Shown: positions 53,766 through 61,712 of the stretch, piece after piece
Numbering within the stretch: position 1 is the stretch's first letter
How the letters are laid out: every line of letters begins with the position of its first letter
DNA from: Bdellovibrio sp. UBA4095
GTDB lineage: Bacteria > Bdellovibrionota > Bdellovibrionia > Bdellovibrionales > Bdellovibrionaceae
Direction: 5' to 3'
DNA: 64,000 bases
Assembly (NCBI GenBank): GCA_002381805.1
Contig: DFXZ01000007.1
Span: forward strand, 3,936-67,935
Notes under the pieces: model-generated
The model's input: the letters and a program-made list of their open reading frames with translations, nothing else
The model's database searches: none
What the model was told of the DNA's origin: nothing
Position numbers and translations under genes: made by a program

Positions 53766-55234
53766 AAACAAACCTTCAGGATAGTAGAATTCTCACTGGC
53801 GTGCGAAATCTAGATGAAATTCTATCTGGTGGCATTCCGAAGGGCTCGCTTGTGGCACTTGCCGGTACGCCTGGATCTGGGAAAACTATATTATCCCAAC
53901 AAATTATTTTCCAAAATGCCTCACCTCAGAGGCGTGCGATATTTTTCCAAACCCTATCTGAACCTACGGCAAAAACTTTACGCTACTTAAAGCAGTTTGA
54001 TCTTTTTGACTCAGCAAAGCTTGAGGATGGAAGCGTTGAGTTTATAGATTTGGGTGAAATCATACGCTTAAAAGGACTTGAGCAAGCTATTGATCTTCTT
54101 ATGAGTCACGTGAAGCGAATTAAGCCAGCTTTTGTGGTCATCGACAGCTTCAAAGTCTTCGACGATTTGGCGAGCTCACATACCGAGCTCCGAAAATTTT
54201 CTTATGAAGTGGCCATCAATTTAATGGCCTGGGAGTGTACAACTTTTCTTTTAGGAGAGTTTAGCCAAGACGATATTCAAACCAATCCGGTCTTTTCTAT
54301 CATCGATGGAATAATTACCCTTAAAATTCGTGAGAATTCTGGTGAACAACAAAGATTTATCCAGATCGTTAAAATGCGTGGAACGGATCATAGTCGGGAT
54401 GAAAATGCGTTTGCAATTTCTTCTGCAGGAATCCAAATATACGCGCCTCGGGTCACAATTCAACGCATTCCCGAAGCCGATAGTATGAAGGCTAATCTCG
54501 GACCTCATCGCGCTCGAGTCGGTATAGAACAGCTCGATGCACTGTTGGGAGATGGTATTCCCTATGGATCTTCTGTTCTTGTTTCTGGCGTTTCAGGCAC
54601 TGGGAAAACTCTTCTATTGTTGGAGTTTATCTATAGGGGAGCAAAAGAATTTGGCGAAAAGGGTATTTTATTTTCTTTTGAGGAAACCAAGGAGCGGCTC
54701 CTTGCCAATGCTAGAGGCATGGGTTGGGACGTAGATGGTGAAATTGAAAAAGGAAATATTGAGATTCGATTCGTATCGCAGCCAGAGATATTCGTAGAAA
54801 AGCACCTTCATATGATCAAAGAATGCATTGAGCATATGGGTGCAAAACGTATCGCTATAGATTCTGCCTCTGTTTTTGTTCACAAAATTAAAGATCCTCA
54901 GATTGTTCGAGAAAAAATGTTTCAGCTGGCTACCTTAGTTCAAATGGCTCATGGAATTGGTTTTTTTTCGACCGATATCCCATATGGAAGCGATAAGATC
55001 AGCCGATTCGGGGTGGAAGAGACTGTCGTGGATGGAATTATTCTGCTTTCCTCAGATATTATTGGGCTCAAGCGGGAACGATTCATCGAAATTTATAAAT
55101 TAAGAAACACCTCACATGCTTCTGGAAAATTTAAGATGCGAATTGATAGTGATGGAATTGAAATTCTACCGGGCGCAAGTCAGACTTCTCCTCGTAAAAA
55201 AAGTCAATCCTCTAAGAAAGTAAAGAGGCCATGA
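53762..55234 (+). CDS. KaiC-like double RecA-fold ATPase
   Basis: 490 residues with two KaiC domains. Domain 1 has Walker A GTPGSGKT (~residue 38) and Walker B FVVIDSFKVF. Domain 2 has GVSGTGKT (~residue 275) and RIAIDSASVF. The catalytic Glu pair is intact in domain 2 (FSFEETKERL) but is Ser-Glu in domain 1 (QTLSEPTAKTL). By hand alignment of GIILL to TIILL, the position of cyanobacterial Ser431 is Glu here and Thr432 is kept (EETVVDGIILL). Slightly shorter than KaiC (519). It probably acts as an ATP-driven signalling switch. Confidence 0.9.
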   Translation: MKTNLQDSRILTGVRNLDEILSGGIPKGSLVALAGTPGSGKTILSQQIIFQNASPQRRAIFFQTLSEPTAKTLRYLKQFDLFDSAKLEDGSVEFIDLGEIIRLKGLEQAIDLLMSHVKRIKPAFVVIDSFKVFDDLASSHTELRKFSYEVAINLMAWECTTFLLGEFSQDDIQTNPVFSIIDGIITLKIRENSGEQQRFIQIVKMRGTDHSRDENAFAISSAGIQIYAPRVTIQRIPEADSMKANLGPHRARVGIEQLDALLGDGIPYGSSVLVSGVSGTGKTLLLLEFIYRGAKEFGEKGILFSFEETKERLLANARGMGWDVDGEIEKGNIEIRFVSQPEIFVEKHLHMIKECIEHMGAKRIAIDSASVFVHKIKDPQIVREKMFQLATLVQMAHGIGFFSTDIPYGSDKISRFGVEETVVDGIILLSSDIIGLKRERFIEIYKLRNTSHASGKFKMRIDSDGIEILPGASQTSPRKKSQSSKKVKRP

Positions 55235-56608
55235 GTGACACAAGATTTCTCTGAAAATCATAGGAGGATTTCCTATGGCAGTTCTCAACAAAGAATTCAC
55301 GAAGACCTTGATACGCAAGAAAGCGCTTTTAATCGGCTTGATGCGCTTTATCAAATAAGTAAGCATCTTGCCACTTTTCTTAGTGTTGAAGAGTCTTTTC
55401 CGCACATTCTTGCCTGTGCCTCCAAAACTTTTCCTTTGTTGACTGCTGTTCTTATAGATAATGGAGGGAAGAAAACTAAAACAGCCGTATGGCATTCAGA
55501 TACAGCAACTCATGAGCACGTGGTTTTGGCCACGTTAAATGCAAGGGAGGCTTTTGGGTATTTGACCGGGTCATCAATATCGCAATCTGATGATTTAAAG
55601 ACTGATACGGCAACCCTGTCTGGATTTAATAAGACCGATCACAGTCAATCCACAGATGAGTTTCGGCAAGACAATTATATCGTATTGCCTTTAATTATTG
55701 ATAATCTCAAGGTTATTGGTGCTCTCCAGCTTGGTGGTGCAGCTCCACTTAACGAGAATGATTTGGGATTCGTCGATACCTTGGCAAACCTAATTGCTGT
55801 CGCCTTAGACAGATATTATAAAAGCAAAATAGATCAGGAGCAGCGGAAGGCAGAATCATTGGAAAGCTCAGCCAGACTAACGGGTTCTGAAACAAAAGTT
55901 GCTGATTTAGAAAATGAACGAGATCTTCGTGAAGGCTTCGTTTCGCTCTTGACCCACGACTTAAGAACTCCGCTGGCGGCAGCAAGAATGTCGGCTCAAT
56001 TAATTTTGAAACAACAAAATGACCTTGTCGTTAGCGAGGAACTTGTAAATCGGATCATTAGTAATGTGAACCGTGCCGATCAAATGATTAACAATTTATT
56101 AGATGCAAATCGCATCCGTAGCGGAGAGCGAATCCCAATCAATGTCGAGCCTTGCGATCTTTCAAAGCTGATTAAAGAAACGCTACAAGAACTATCTACA
56201 GTCCACGGTGATCGCTTTGTTTATAGAGGTAATGAGACCTTAGAAGGGATATGGGATCCCAGAGCCTTGCGGAGAATTATTGAAAACCTTTGCAATAATG
56301 CGATCAAGTATGGTGATCCAAAAAGTCCCGTAACTATAAGACTTAAACAGAATAAAGGTGAAGTTCAGTTATCTGTTCAAAACTACGGCGATCTGATCTC
56401 CCCTGAAGATCAGATATCCATTTTTCGCCAGTTCAAAAGAAGTCGCGGCCAGTCGACTAAAAAAAAGGGTTGGGGCATTGGATTGACCTTAGTTCGAGGA
56501 GTCGCTGAAGCGCATTTAGGAAAAGTGACGGTTAAGAGCGAGGCTGATGTTGGTACTGTATTTACCGTGACTCTACCAATCGATACGCATCTTGAGTCGG
56601 GTGATTAG
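55235..56608 (+). CDS. GAF-type sensor histidine kinase
   Basis: 457 residues, GTG start directly after the kaiC-like stop. A GAF-like domain (residues ~30-195) precedes a coiled linker. HisKA carries the phospho-His in LLTHDLRTPLAAARMSAQL (~residue 245). The HATPase has the N box NLCNNAIKYG and G box WGIGLTLVRGVAEAHLG. No membrane segments, so it is a cytoplasmic sensor. Its natural target is the operon's response regulator. The tRNA att fragment begins 25 bp after its stop. Confidence 0.92.
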   Translation: MTQDFSENHRRISYGSSQQRIHEDLDTQESAFNRLDALYQISKHLATFLSVEESFPHILACASKTFPLLTAVLIDNGGKKTKTAVWHSDTATHEHVVLATLNAREAFGYLTGSSISQSDDLKTDTATLSGFNKTDHSQSTDEFRQDNYIVLPLIIDNLKVIGALQLGGAAPLNENDLGFVDTLANLIAVALDRYYKSKIDQEQRKAESLESSARLTGSETKVADLENERDLREGFVSLLTHDLRTPLAAARMSAQLILKQQNDLVVSEELVNRIISNVNRADQMINNLLDANRIRSGERIPINVEPCDLSKLIKETLQELSTVHGDRFVYRGNETLEGIWDPRALRRIIENLCNNAIKYGDPKSPVTIRLKQNKGEVQLSVQNYGDLISPEDQISIFRQFKRSRGQSTKKKGWGIGLTLVRGVAEAHLGKVTVKSEADVGTVFTVTLPIDTHLESGD

Positions 56609-56633
56609 AGCTCTTTGAGTTTTAAGAAAAAAT

Positions 56634-56680
<47 letters not shown>

Positions 56681-56799
56681 TGTTAGAGCTGTAATTCGTA
56701 AAGTATTGAAAACCAATAGGAACATCATTAATTTCAGATATTTAGCGCACTTTTTGGTTGGTATTTATTAGTATCGATTTGGCTTAATTTTGAGCTGCC

Positions 56800-56830
56800 G
56801 TTGACCCTTGGTTGACCCTCCGTTGACCCT
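56800..56830. repeat. Three direct repeats near the tRNA-end of the right element
   Basis: GTTGACCCT occurs at 56800, 56811 and 56822, an ~11-bp period, 120 bp inside the att fragment. It probably holds integrase or excisionase arm-binding sites. On the minus strand the unit reads AGGGTCAAC, related to the GGGTGAAA repeats by the left element's integrase. Confidence 0.5.
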
Positions 56831-56937
56831 TTTGGGGACTCTTCCAATATTCAAAATTCCGACATATCCGGATGGCGGGTTCGAGTGCAGCGGTTTCGCG
56901 CATGCATTCCAGCACCCAAGATGCAGGTGTAATGCGC

Positions 56938-57100
56938 GGCCCACTCCCAGGGTTTTGCAAGCAAAACCCCATACCTGGCTCCCGTTCGGTCCTCCACCCC
57001 TAGTAAACTTCCCACTCCCTACGAGAGCGGGAAGTTTACTAGGGCCTCCAGCCCAAACGGGAGCCAGGTATGGAAGTGGTAACTTCTTGGGAGTGGGCCT
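56938..57100. promoter_or_regulatory. 163-bp nested palindrome, candidate oriT/origin
   Basis: Nested inverted repeats. Outer: GGCCCACTCCCA (56938) with TGGGAGTGGGCC (57088). Middle: CCATACCTGGCTCCCGTT (56969-56986) with its complement (57056-57073). Inner: CCCTAGTAAACTTCCC (56998-57013) with its complement (57029-57044). A side hairpin GGGTTTTGC-aa-GCAAAACC lies at 56950-56969. This lies before the mobilisation-type genes and contains no gene. A transfer or replication origin fits best; a strong terminator is the alternative. Confidence 0.55.
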
Positions 57101-57163
57101 TTATATTTTTCTATTTCAAGGGGAGGAGGGCGGGGAAAAAAATTATTTATCTGAGGAGTTTTT

Positions 57164-57916
57164 ATGTCTTTGGTTTTTGAGAAGAAGAAATGTTTACGAT
57201 ATCGCGCGGTGGTTTTAGTGGAGCGCGATTACGATATTCTTGAATACATTTTGGAGATGAAGTTTGCGAGTCTCCAGAATGTATTCGAGAAATTTTTTTC
57301 GAGGTTACAGAGTGGTGAGGTAGCGAAGTCGAACGAGTGGGCGACAAGGCGTCTTCAGCAATTGACGAAGGCGGGTTTTTTGAAGGCGGCTTATAGTTTT
57401 TCGCATCGGGCGAGGTTTTATTTGCTGACGAATAAAGGTTACGAAGTGTTGCGGAAGGGTAGATTGTCGTTAGATCCGTTGGGTCCGAGTTTTACGATAG
57501 ACCATAGGACTTTTGATCATGACAGGTTGGTTTTGGAATCGAGGATTATGCTGGAAAATAGGAGAGCTGCAAGTTGTTGGGTGAGCGATAAGAGATTGAG
57601 ATCGAGTCGAGAGTTAGCGGGCGGTTTGGTGCTGAGTCATGTTCCGGACGGGTTGTTTGTTAATGAGAGGGGGGAGAAGGTTGCTTTTGAGCTGGAGTAT
57701 TCGGTTAAGCCGAGGAAGGTGTTGGAAGAGAAGATTAGGCGTTATGTGATGATGATGAGATCGAGTGATGAGCGATTGAGGGTTTTTGATCGGGTATTGT
57801 ATGTGTGTGCGAGGCCGATGAGTTATGAGCGGGTTAAGAAAGAAATTGAGATCTATGGAGATTTAATAGAGGTGATGATGCTGGATCAGTTTTTCGGAAA
57901 GAGATCCGGATCTTAA
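57164..57916 (+). CDS. Replication-relaxation-like protein (winged helix + PD-(D/E)XK), copy 1
   Basis: 250 residues behind GAGGAG. The N-terminal ~100 residues are a winged-helix DNA-binding region (RDYDILEYILEMKFASLQNVFEKFF ... RRLQQLTKAGFL ... FYLLTNKGYEVL). The C-terminal half has a PD-(D/E)XK-like signature: Pro161-Asp162, Glu176-x-Glu178 and Lys182. The family is found in ICEs and plasmids beside coupling proteins. It may be the DNA-processing protein of the element, perhaps acting at the adjacent palindrome. No classical relaxase is visible in the window. Confidence 0.7.
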   Translation: MSLVFEKKKCLRYRAVVLVERDYDILEYILEMKFASLQNVFEKFFSRLQSGEVAKSNEWATRRLQQLTKAGFLKAAYSFSHRARFYLLTNKGYEVLRKGRLSLDPLGPSFTIDHRTFDHDRLVLESRIMLENRRAASCWVSDKRLRSSRELAGGLVLSHVPDGLFVNERGEKVAFELEYSVKPRKVLEEKIRRYVMMMRSSDERLRVFDRVLYVCARPMSYERVKKEIEIYGDLIEVMMLDQFFGKRSGS

Positions 57917-58002
57917 GGATGAGGTAGAGTTTATTTTGAGCGCAGGCTGTTATTAATTTTTGCAGGGTGGGTTTTAAAACTTTTAAAAGAAAGGAAGTTT
58001 TA

Positions 58003-58746
58003 ATGAACCAGTTTGTGAAAAGCGTGCAGGCAGAAAAAAAGATAGCAGTTCTACCGGAAGAGAGGAAGAAGGATCTAGCGATCGTTTTATATTTGTTAGA
58101 GATGAAGTATATGACGATGGATCAGATCATTCGTAAATTTTTTGAGGGCGCAAAGGTTGAGGAGAGGCTTCAAAGGTTACTGGATGAGGGCTTAATCGAA
58201 ACCAAGGATAAGGAGATGTCTTTGTCTTGTTTGATGCGACCATCAACCAAGGGTTACGAAGAGGTTAAGAAGGCTTTTCCGGATGTGAAGGTGCCGATCA
58301 GGGAGAGAAGTGTTTTTCCGCCGAGATTAAATCATGATTTAATGCTCAATGATTTAAGAATTCGTTTTGAGGAGTTAGGTTTTCTCTTGAACTGGCAGTC
58401 GGAAACGAAGCTGAGGGAGATCCCGTTTTTTCTAAGAAGCTTTAAGGATCTTCCGGATGCATTATGCAAAAAGAAAAACGATAAAGCATATTTTTTGGAG
58501 CTTGAGGTAGCTAAGAAGAATCCAAAGCTTTACCGGGATCGGATCAAAGAATATCTGAGTCATTTGAAAAAGAAAGAATTTATTGAGGCTAACATTGAAG
58601 GAGTGATCTTCTTTTGTGCAAAGCCTGAGGTGGTGGAATTAATCAGAAAAGAAATTCCGGAAGGAGCGAAAGGAATTTCGGTTCAACCTTATTCGAAGTA
58701 CTTTAAAGCTGAGACGCAAAAGACTCATGAACAAGTTATTCATTAA
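58003..58746 (+). CDS. Replication-relaxation-like protein, copy 2
   Basis: 247 residues from ATG 58003 (AAGGAAG); the upstream GTG 57967 has no ribosome-binding site. Same layout as the previous gene: winged helix (LYLLEMKYMTMDQIIRKFFEG), then PD-(D/E)XK-like Pro151-Asp152, Glu166-x-Glu168 and Lys. The two are tandem paralogues with low identity, so they may form a heterodimer. It overlaps the coupling-protein gene by 20 bases. Confidence 0.7.
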   Translation: MNQFVKSVQAEKKIAVLPEERKKDLAIVLYLLEMKYMTMDQIIRKFFEGAKVEERLQRLLDEGLIETKDKEMSLSCLMRPSTKGYEEVKKAFPDVKVPIRERSVFPPRLNHDLMLNDLRIRFEELGFLLNWQSETKLREIPFFLRSFKDLPDALCKKKNDKAYFLELEVAKKNPKLYRDRIKEYLSHLKKKEFIEANIEGVIFFCAKPEVVELIRKEIPEGAKGISVQPYSKYFKAETQKTHEQVIH

Positions 58747-60058
58747 AAGTATAAGGCCCCTGCTGGAAGCAGTGGGCCTTTGCCAAAAAGAGGGATTACT
58801 TGTTGGTAGGGTTTGTGGTTCTTTTTCCCGGAAAGAATATCTTTCTCAGCAAGAACTGAATCATCATGTCCATATATTGGGAGCGAGCGGTTTTGGTAAG
58901 ACGGTGCTACTTTCTAAAATCCTTAAGGATCAATTAAAGAAAGGCCAAGGGGCGCTTTTGCTGGATCAAAAGGGTGATCGGGAGGATATGAATGCGCTTA
59001 TTGATGAAGTGAGGAAATTAGGCAGGTTGCAAGACCTGCAAACTTTTAGTCTTTCCCATGAGGGGTTATTTGGTCATTACAATGTGATTGCTGATGGGAA
59101 TGCGACGGAGCTTCGAGATCGGATCATAGATAGCTTTAATTGGTCGGAAGAGTTTTATAAAAACCAATCGATGGGATATCTGTTAAAGCTGATGACGGCG
59201 CTTTGCTATTTACGCGATCAGCACGGCTGGCAGGTGGACCTGCATAGCGTTTACCAGGGCCTGAGCTCGGCTGATTTCCTCCGAGATATATGCCTTGCGA
59301 TACCAAGCGCCGAAGCAAAGGTTAAAACACTTGCAGAAGAGTGTTACAAGTATCTGAGCGATAGAGCACTTGCCGGAAACCTATCAGGATTAAAAGTGCA
59401 GCTAGAGAGTTTACTGATCACGAGCTTTGGCGATTACCTGAAGTCAAATGAACATGGCATTAACCTCTTTAAAGCAGTTAATGAACGTAAGATTGTGTTT
59501 ATCTTTCTAGATACCAGACGCTACCGCATTGCAGGGCCGAGCCTTGCTAAGTTTATCTTAAGGGATCTCATTGCCACGTCCTCAAGGATCGATGCGGAAA
59601 TTCCAAAAGCACAGCGAAAGCCGTTCGTGTGTTTTATCGACGAGTTTGCAGATATTGGGAGTGAAGAGTTCACAAGTTTCCCGGACCGGGCGAGAAGTTC
59701 GAAAATGTCGCTCGTTCTCAGTCACCAAGAACTCTCAGACCTTAAAAAAGTATCGGAAACTTTTGCAGCAAGACTTACCGGCAACATATCCACGCTCTAC
59801 GCGTTCCTGCAATCAAACTCAGAAAGCGCCGAAGCTATTGCCGCAAGGGCCGGAACAAGATCCGTTATGAAGGTTACCGAAAGGACCAGTAGGTTTTTAT
59901 GGTGGCAGATACGGACGGGGGAGAGGTCGGAGAGGGAAGTCGAAGAGTATCGGGTTCATCCCAACGTGATTAAATCACTGAGAGTCGGTGAATGTGTCGT
60001 GGTGAAGAAATATCCGGAGGCTAGAAGCCATGTCATCAAAGTCTCCACCGACTCTTAA
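58727..60058 (+). CDS. Type IV coupling protein (VirD4/TraD-like ATPase)
   Basis: 443 residues. Walker A GASGFGKT lies near residue 53, and Walker B is PFVCFIDEFADIGSEEF near residue 302. A SHQELSDL motif follows (conserved Gln/Glu of sensor region) and a late IAARAGTRSVMKV segment. No N-terminal membrane helices, so it is of the soluble coupling-ATPase type. It would bring the processed DNA to the secretion channel, such as that of the TraE/TraK/TraB operon in the left region. The start overlaps the upstream gene. Confidence 0.88.
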   Translation: MNKLFIKSIRPLLEAVGLCQKEGLLVGRVCGSFSRKEYLSQQELNHHVHILGASGFGKTVLLSKILKDQLKKGQGALLLDQKGDREDMNALIDEVRKLGRLQDLQTFSLSHEGLFGHYNVIADGNATELRDRIIDSFNWSEEFYKNQSMGYLLKLMTALCYLRDQHGWQVDLHSVYQGLSSADFLRDICLAIPSAEAKVKTLAEECYKYLSDRALAGNLSGLKVQLESLLITSFGDYLKSNEHGINLFKAVNERKIVFIFLDTRRYRIAGPSLAKFILRDLIATSSRIDAEIPKAQRKPFVCFIDEFADIGSEEFTSFPDRARSSKMSLVLSHQELSDLKKVSETFAARLTGNISTLYAFLQSNSESAEAIAARAGTRSVMKVTERTSRFLWWQIRTGERSEREVEEYRVHPNVIKSLRVGECVVVKKYPEARSHVIKVSTDS

Positions 60059-60062
60059 TAGC

Positions 60063-60184
60063 GGTGAATGAAAAGTGGCTATCTGCTTTGTTGTCGAGAA
60101 CATCCGAATCCTCGACGTATTGGTACATACGCCTCCGGTGTCGAATACTCCCTTCGTCGCGCATCTAACTACTTTTGATCCACC
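60063..60184. repeat. E1 intergenic structured repeat, copy 2
   Basis: 122 bp, starting 4 bases after the coupling-protein stop. Ends GGTGAATGAAAAGT and ACTTTTGATCCACC form an imperfect inverted repeat. Central hairpin CGTAT-tggtac-ATACG (60116-60131): the C-G pair of copies 1 and 3 is T-A here. Confidence 0.75.
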
Positions 60185-60235
60185 TTTGGATTAGGAGCTG
60201 CAATACAAGAGTTCTAATTCATAACACAAGGAATC

Positions 60236-60262
60236 CTGTCTGGAGGGCTATCGCAGATGTAG
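60236..60262. repeat. Truncated E2 block
   Basis: It has the first ~27 bases of an E2 block (CTGTCTGGAGGGCTATCGCA and GATGTAG), then breaks off where E1 copy 3 begins (60266). It is the remains of the E2 that should follow E1 copy 2. Confidence 0.6.
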
Positions 60263-60265
60263 GTC

Positions 60266-60387
60266 GGTCGATGAAAACTAGCCATCTGCTGCGTTGGCAA
60301 GAACCTTCCTTCGTTGCGACGTACTTGAGCGTACGCCTCACTTCGAAAGAACCTCTTCGCCTTGCATCTGACCAGTTTTGATCAACC
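60266..60387. repeat. E1 intergenic structured repeat, copy 3
   Basis: 122 bp, ends GGTCGATGAAAACT and AGTTTTGATCAACC. Central hairpin CGTAC-ttgagc-GTACG (60320-60335). It is the only copy not next to a stop codon and is joined directly to the truncated E2. Confidence 0.75.
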
Positions 60388-60445
60388 TTGGGTATAGCAT
60401 TTCAAAAACAAGAAATTCGTTCTCTCGTAAATAGAATTCCTGTCT

Positions 60446-60510
60446 GGAGGGCTATCGCAGATGTAGACCGGAACCCGATCTACGTGTCCAGGGGACACCG
60501 CCAACCGTTT
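60446..60510. repeat. E2 small-hairpin block, copy 3
   Basis: After E1 copy 3 with a ~58-bp spacer. Two hairpins: GTAGA...TCTAC (60463-60483) and GTGTCC-agg-GGACAC (60484-60498). The region 60511-60715 that follows shows no gene. Confidence 0.6.
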
Positions 60511-60715
60511 GTATTGGGAGCTCGGTTTTGGGCGCTCAAATGAAAGTGTCTGAAAATGGAAACCATCGCTCGAAATAGTAAGTGGAGAAATATTGGAAAT
60601 GGCTAGCTTGTACATTAGAAATCAAAAATGCCAGGGAGGGCTCTCTCTTAGGTATTCTGATCAAAATAGACCGCAAGGTCCTAAGTGCTCGATTTTGCTT
60701 AAAATAACTTATAAA

Positions 60716-60751
60716 TTGCAATATGCGCATTATATGCATATAATATATGCA
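60716..60751 (+). promoter_or_regulatory. Near-consensus promoter with overlapping operator, leaderless
   Basis: TTGCAA (60716-60721), 17-bp spacer, TATAAT (60739-60744). The expected transcription start falls on the ATG at 60751, so the mRNA should be leaderless. A 17-bp perfect dyad TGCATATA-a-TATATGCA (60735-60751) covers the -10 box and start, and is preceded by a related half dyad (TGCGCAT). This is a likely autoregulation site for the downstream pair. Confidence 0.65.
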
Positions 60752-61008
60752 TGGCCCTGATCTTTCGGTTTAACAACAGGGTGCAGATTCATGTTTGGCC
60801 ATTAGATCATGGGGATGTTCACGTGCATGTTATTTACGCGCCGGAAAACATCGAATTTAAGGTGTTCATAAAAGACGGCAGAGTTGAGCACGTGACTAAA
60901 AATCAGTTTAGCATGAGCGACGAAAAGCTCATCGTTAAAGCGGTTTTAGCCAGAGCAGAAAAGATACAGGAGAAGTGGGATGAGTTCCAAGCCGATCAAA
61001 AGAAATGA
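60751..61008 (+). CDS. DUF4160-like protein, possible toxin of a TA pair
   Basis: 85 residues. The core I-x-VWPLDHGDVHVHV (residues ~12-25) with two or three His, then EFKVFIKDGRVEHV, matches the DUF4160 pattern (His-rich, strand-turn-strand). DUF4160 genes often sit with DUF2442 or antitoxin-like genes in mobile DNA. It overlaps the next gene by 29 bases and has no ribosome-binding site, consistent with the leaderless promoter. Toxin function is inferred from the pairing only. Confidence 0.65.
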   Translation: MALIFRFNNRVQIHVWPLDHGDVHVHVIYAPENIEFKVFIKDGRVEHVTKNQFSMSDEKLIVKAVLARAEKIQEKWDEFQADQKK

Positions 61009-61348
61009 AAAGAATCTCTTCACAGAAGCAGATTTTACTCCTGAGTCGACAAAAGAGCGCATCACAACTCTTATCGATGAGGATGTCGTCGATTGGCTGC
61101 GCGCAGAGGCGAAAAAGACAGGAATCGGCTATCAGACCTTTATGAACATGCAGCTCCGCTCATTGATGAACGCCTCCCTCGCTAAACGTAAAGGTAAAAG
61201 CCTTTCGTTCGTTGAAGAAATGAAACCGAGCCAGGGCGTGGAACTTACCAAAGATTTTATGGTTCAGATTGGTAAGATGATTGATGAGAGGGTGGAGAGG
61301 AAGATTAGAACATTCGAAAGCACCCACCGCAAGAAGGGTGGTCGATGA
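60980..61348 (+). CDS. BrnA-like antitoxin/DNA-binding protein
   Basis: 122 residues behind GGAGAAG. The central TTLIDEDVVDWLRAEAKKTGIGYQTFMNMQLRSLM is the ribbon-helix-helix pattern of BrnA antitoxins. It has an N-terminal Lys-rich arm and an unusually long C-terminal extension (residues ~75-122), mostly helical. It probably binds the dyad at the operon promoter. Its last codons and stop lie in E1 copy 4. Confidence 0.7.
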   Translation: MSSKPIKRNEKNLFTEADFTPESTKERITTLIDEDVVDWLRAEAKKTGIGYQTFMNMQLRSLMNASLAKRKGKSLSFVEEMKPSQGVELTKDFMVQIGKMIDERVERKIRTFESTHRKKGGR

Positions 61349-61460
61349 AAACTAACGATCTCCTTTGTTGTCCGGAATCTAGCTGTCCTCAACGTGCTCG
61401 TAAGCACGCCTGCGGTAGCTAGCTTCCTTCCGCCGCGGATCTCGTCAGTTTTGATCGACC
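61340..61460. repeat. E1 intergenic structured repeat, copy 4
   Basis: 121 bp. Ends GGTCGATgAAAACT and AGTTTTgATCGACC pair perfectly apart from the G-G mismatch. Central hairpin CGTGCT-cgta-AGCACG (61391-61407), where the A-T pair of other copies is G-C. It contains the stop codon of the BrnA-like gene. Only one base differs from copy 5. Confidence 0.8.
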
Positions 61461-61518
61461 TTGGGTATAGGTATTTGGTAATAAGAAATTAGTTCTATCG
61501 TAAATAGAGAGCCTGTCT

Positions 61519-61580
61519 GAAGGGCTATCGCAGATATAGACCGGAACCCGATCTACGTGTCCAAGGGACACCGCCAACTG
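61519..61580. repeat. E2 small-hairpin block, copy 4
   Basis: Same two hairpins as copy 3 (TAGA...TCTA, GTGTCC-aag-GGACAC). It follows E1 copy 4 after ~58 bp. A GGACAGTATCTC box lies 52 bp further on (61633), and recurs at 63841 after copy 5; each precedes the next coding sequence. Confidence 0.6.
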
Positions 61581-61712
61581 TTAGAATTTGGCTGAAGGGG
61601 ATGGTCTTCAGTGTCCTATTAATGTAGGGCGAGTGGACAGTATCTCCATTCGATTAAGGTTGTTTTGTTTTTAAATTGAATTTAATTAACTATCATATAA
61701 GATGACCTAAAT

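Noticed and set aside
56784..56972. 62-aa minus-strand reading frame near the att fragment
   Set aside because: It runs over the triplicate GTTGACCCT repeats and part of the palindrome; no recombinase motif and no start signal.
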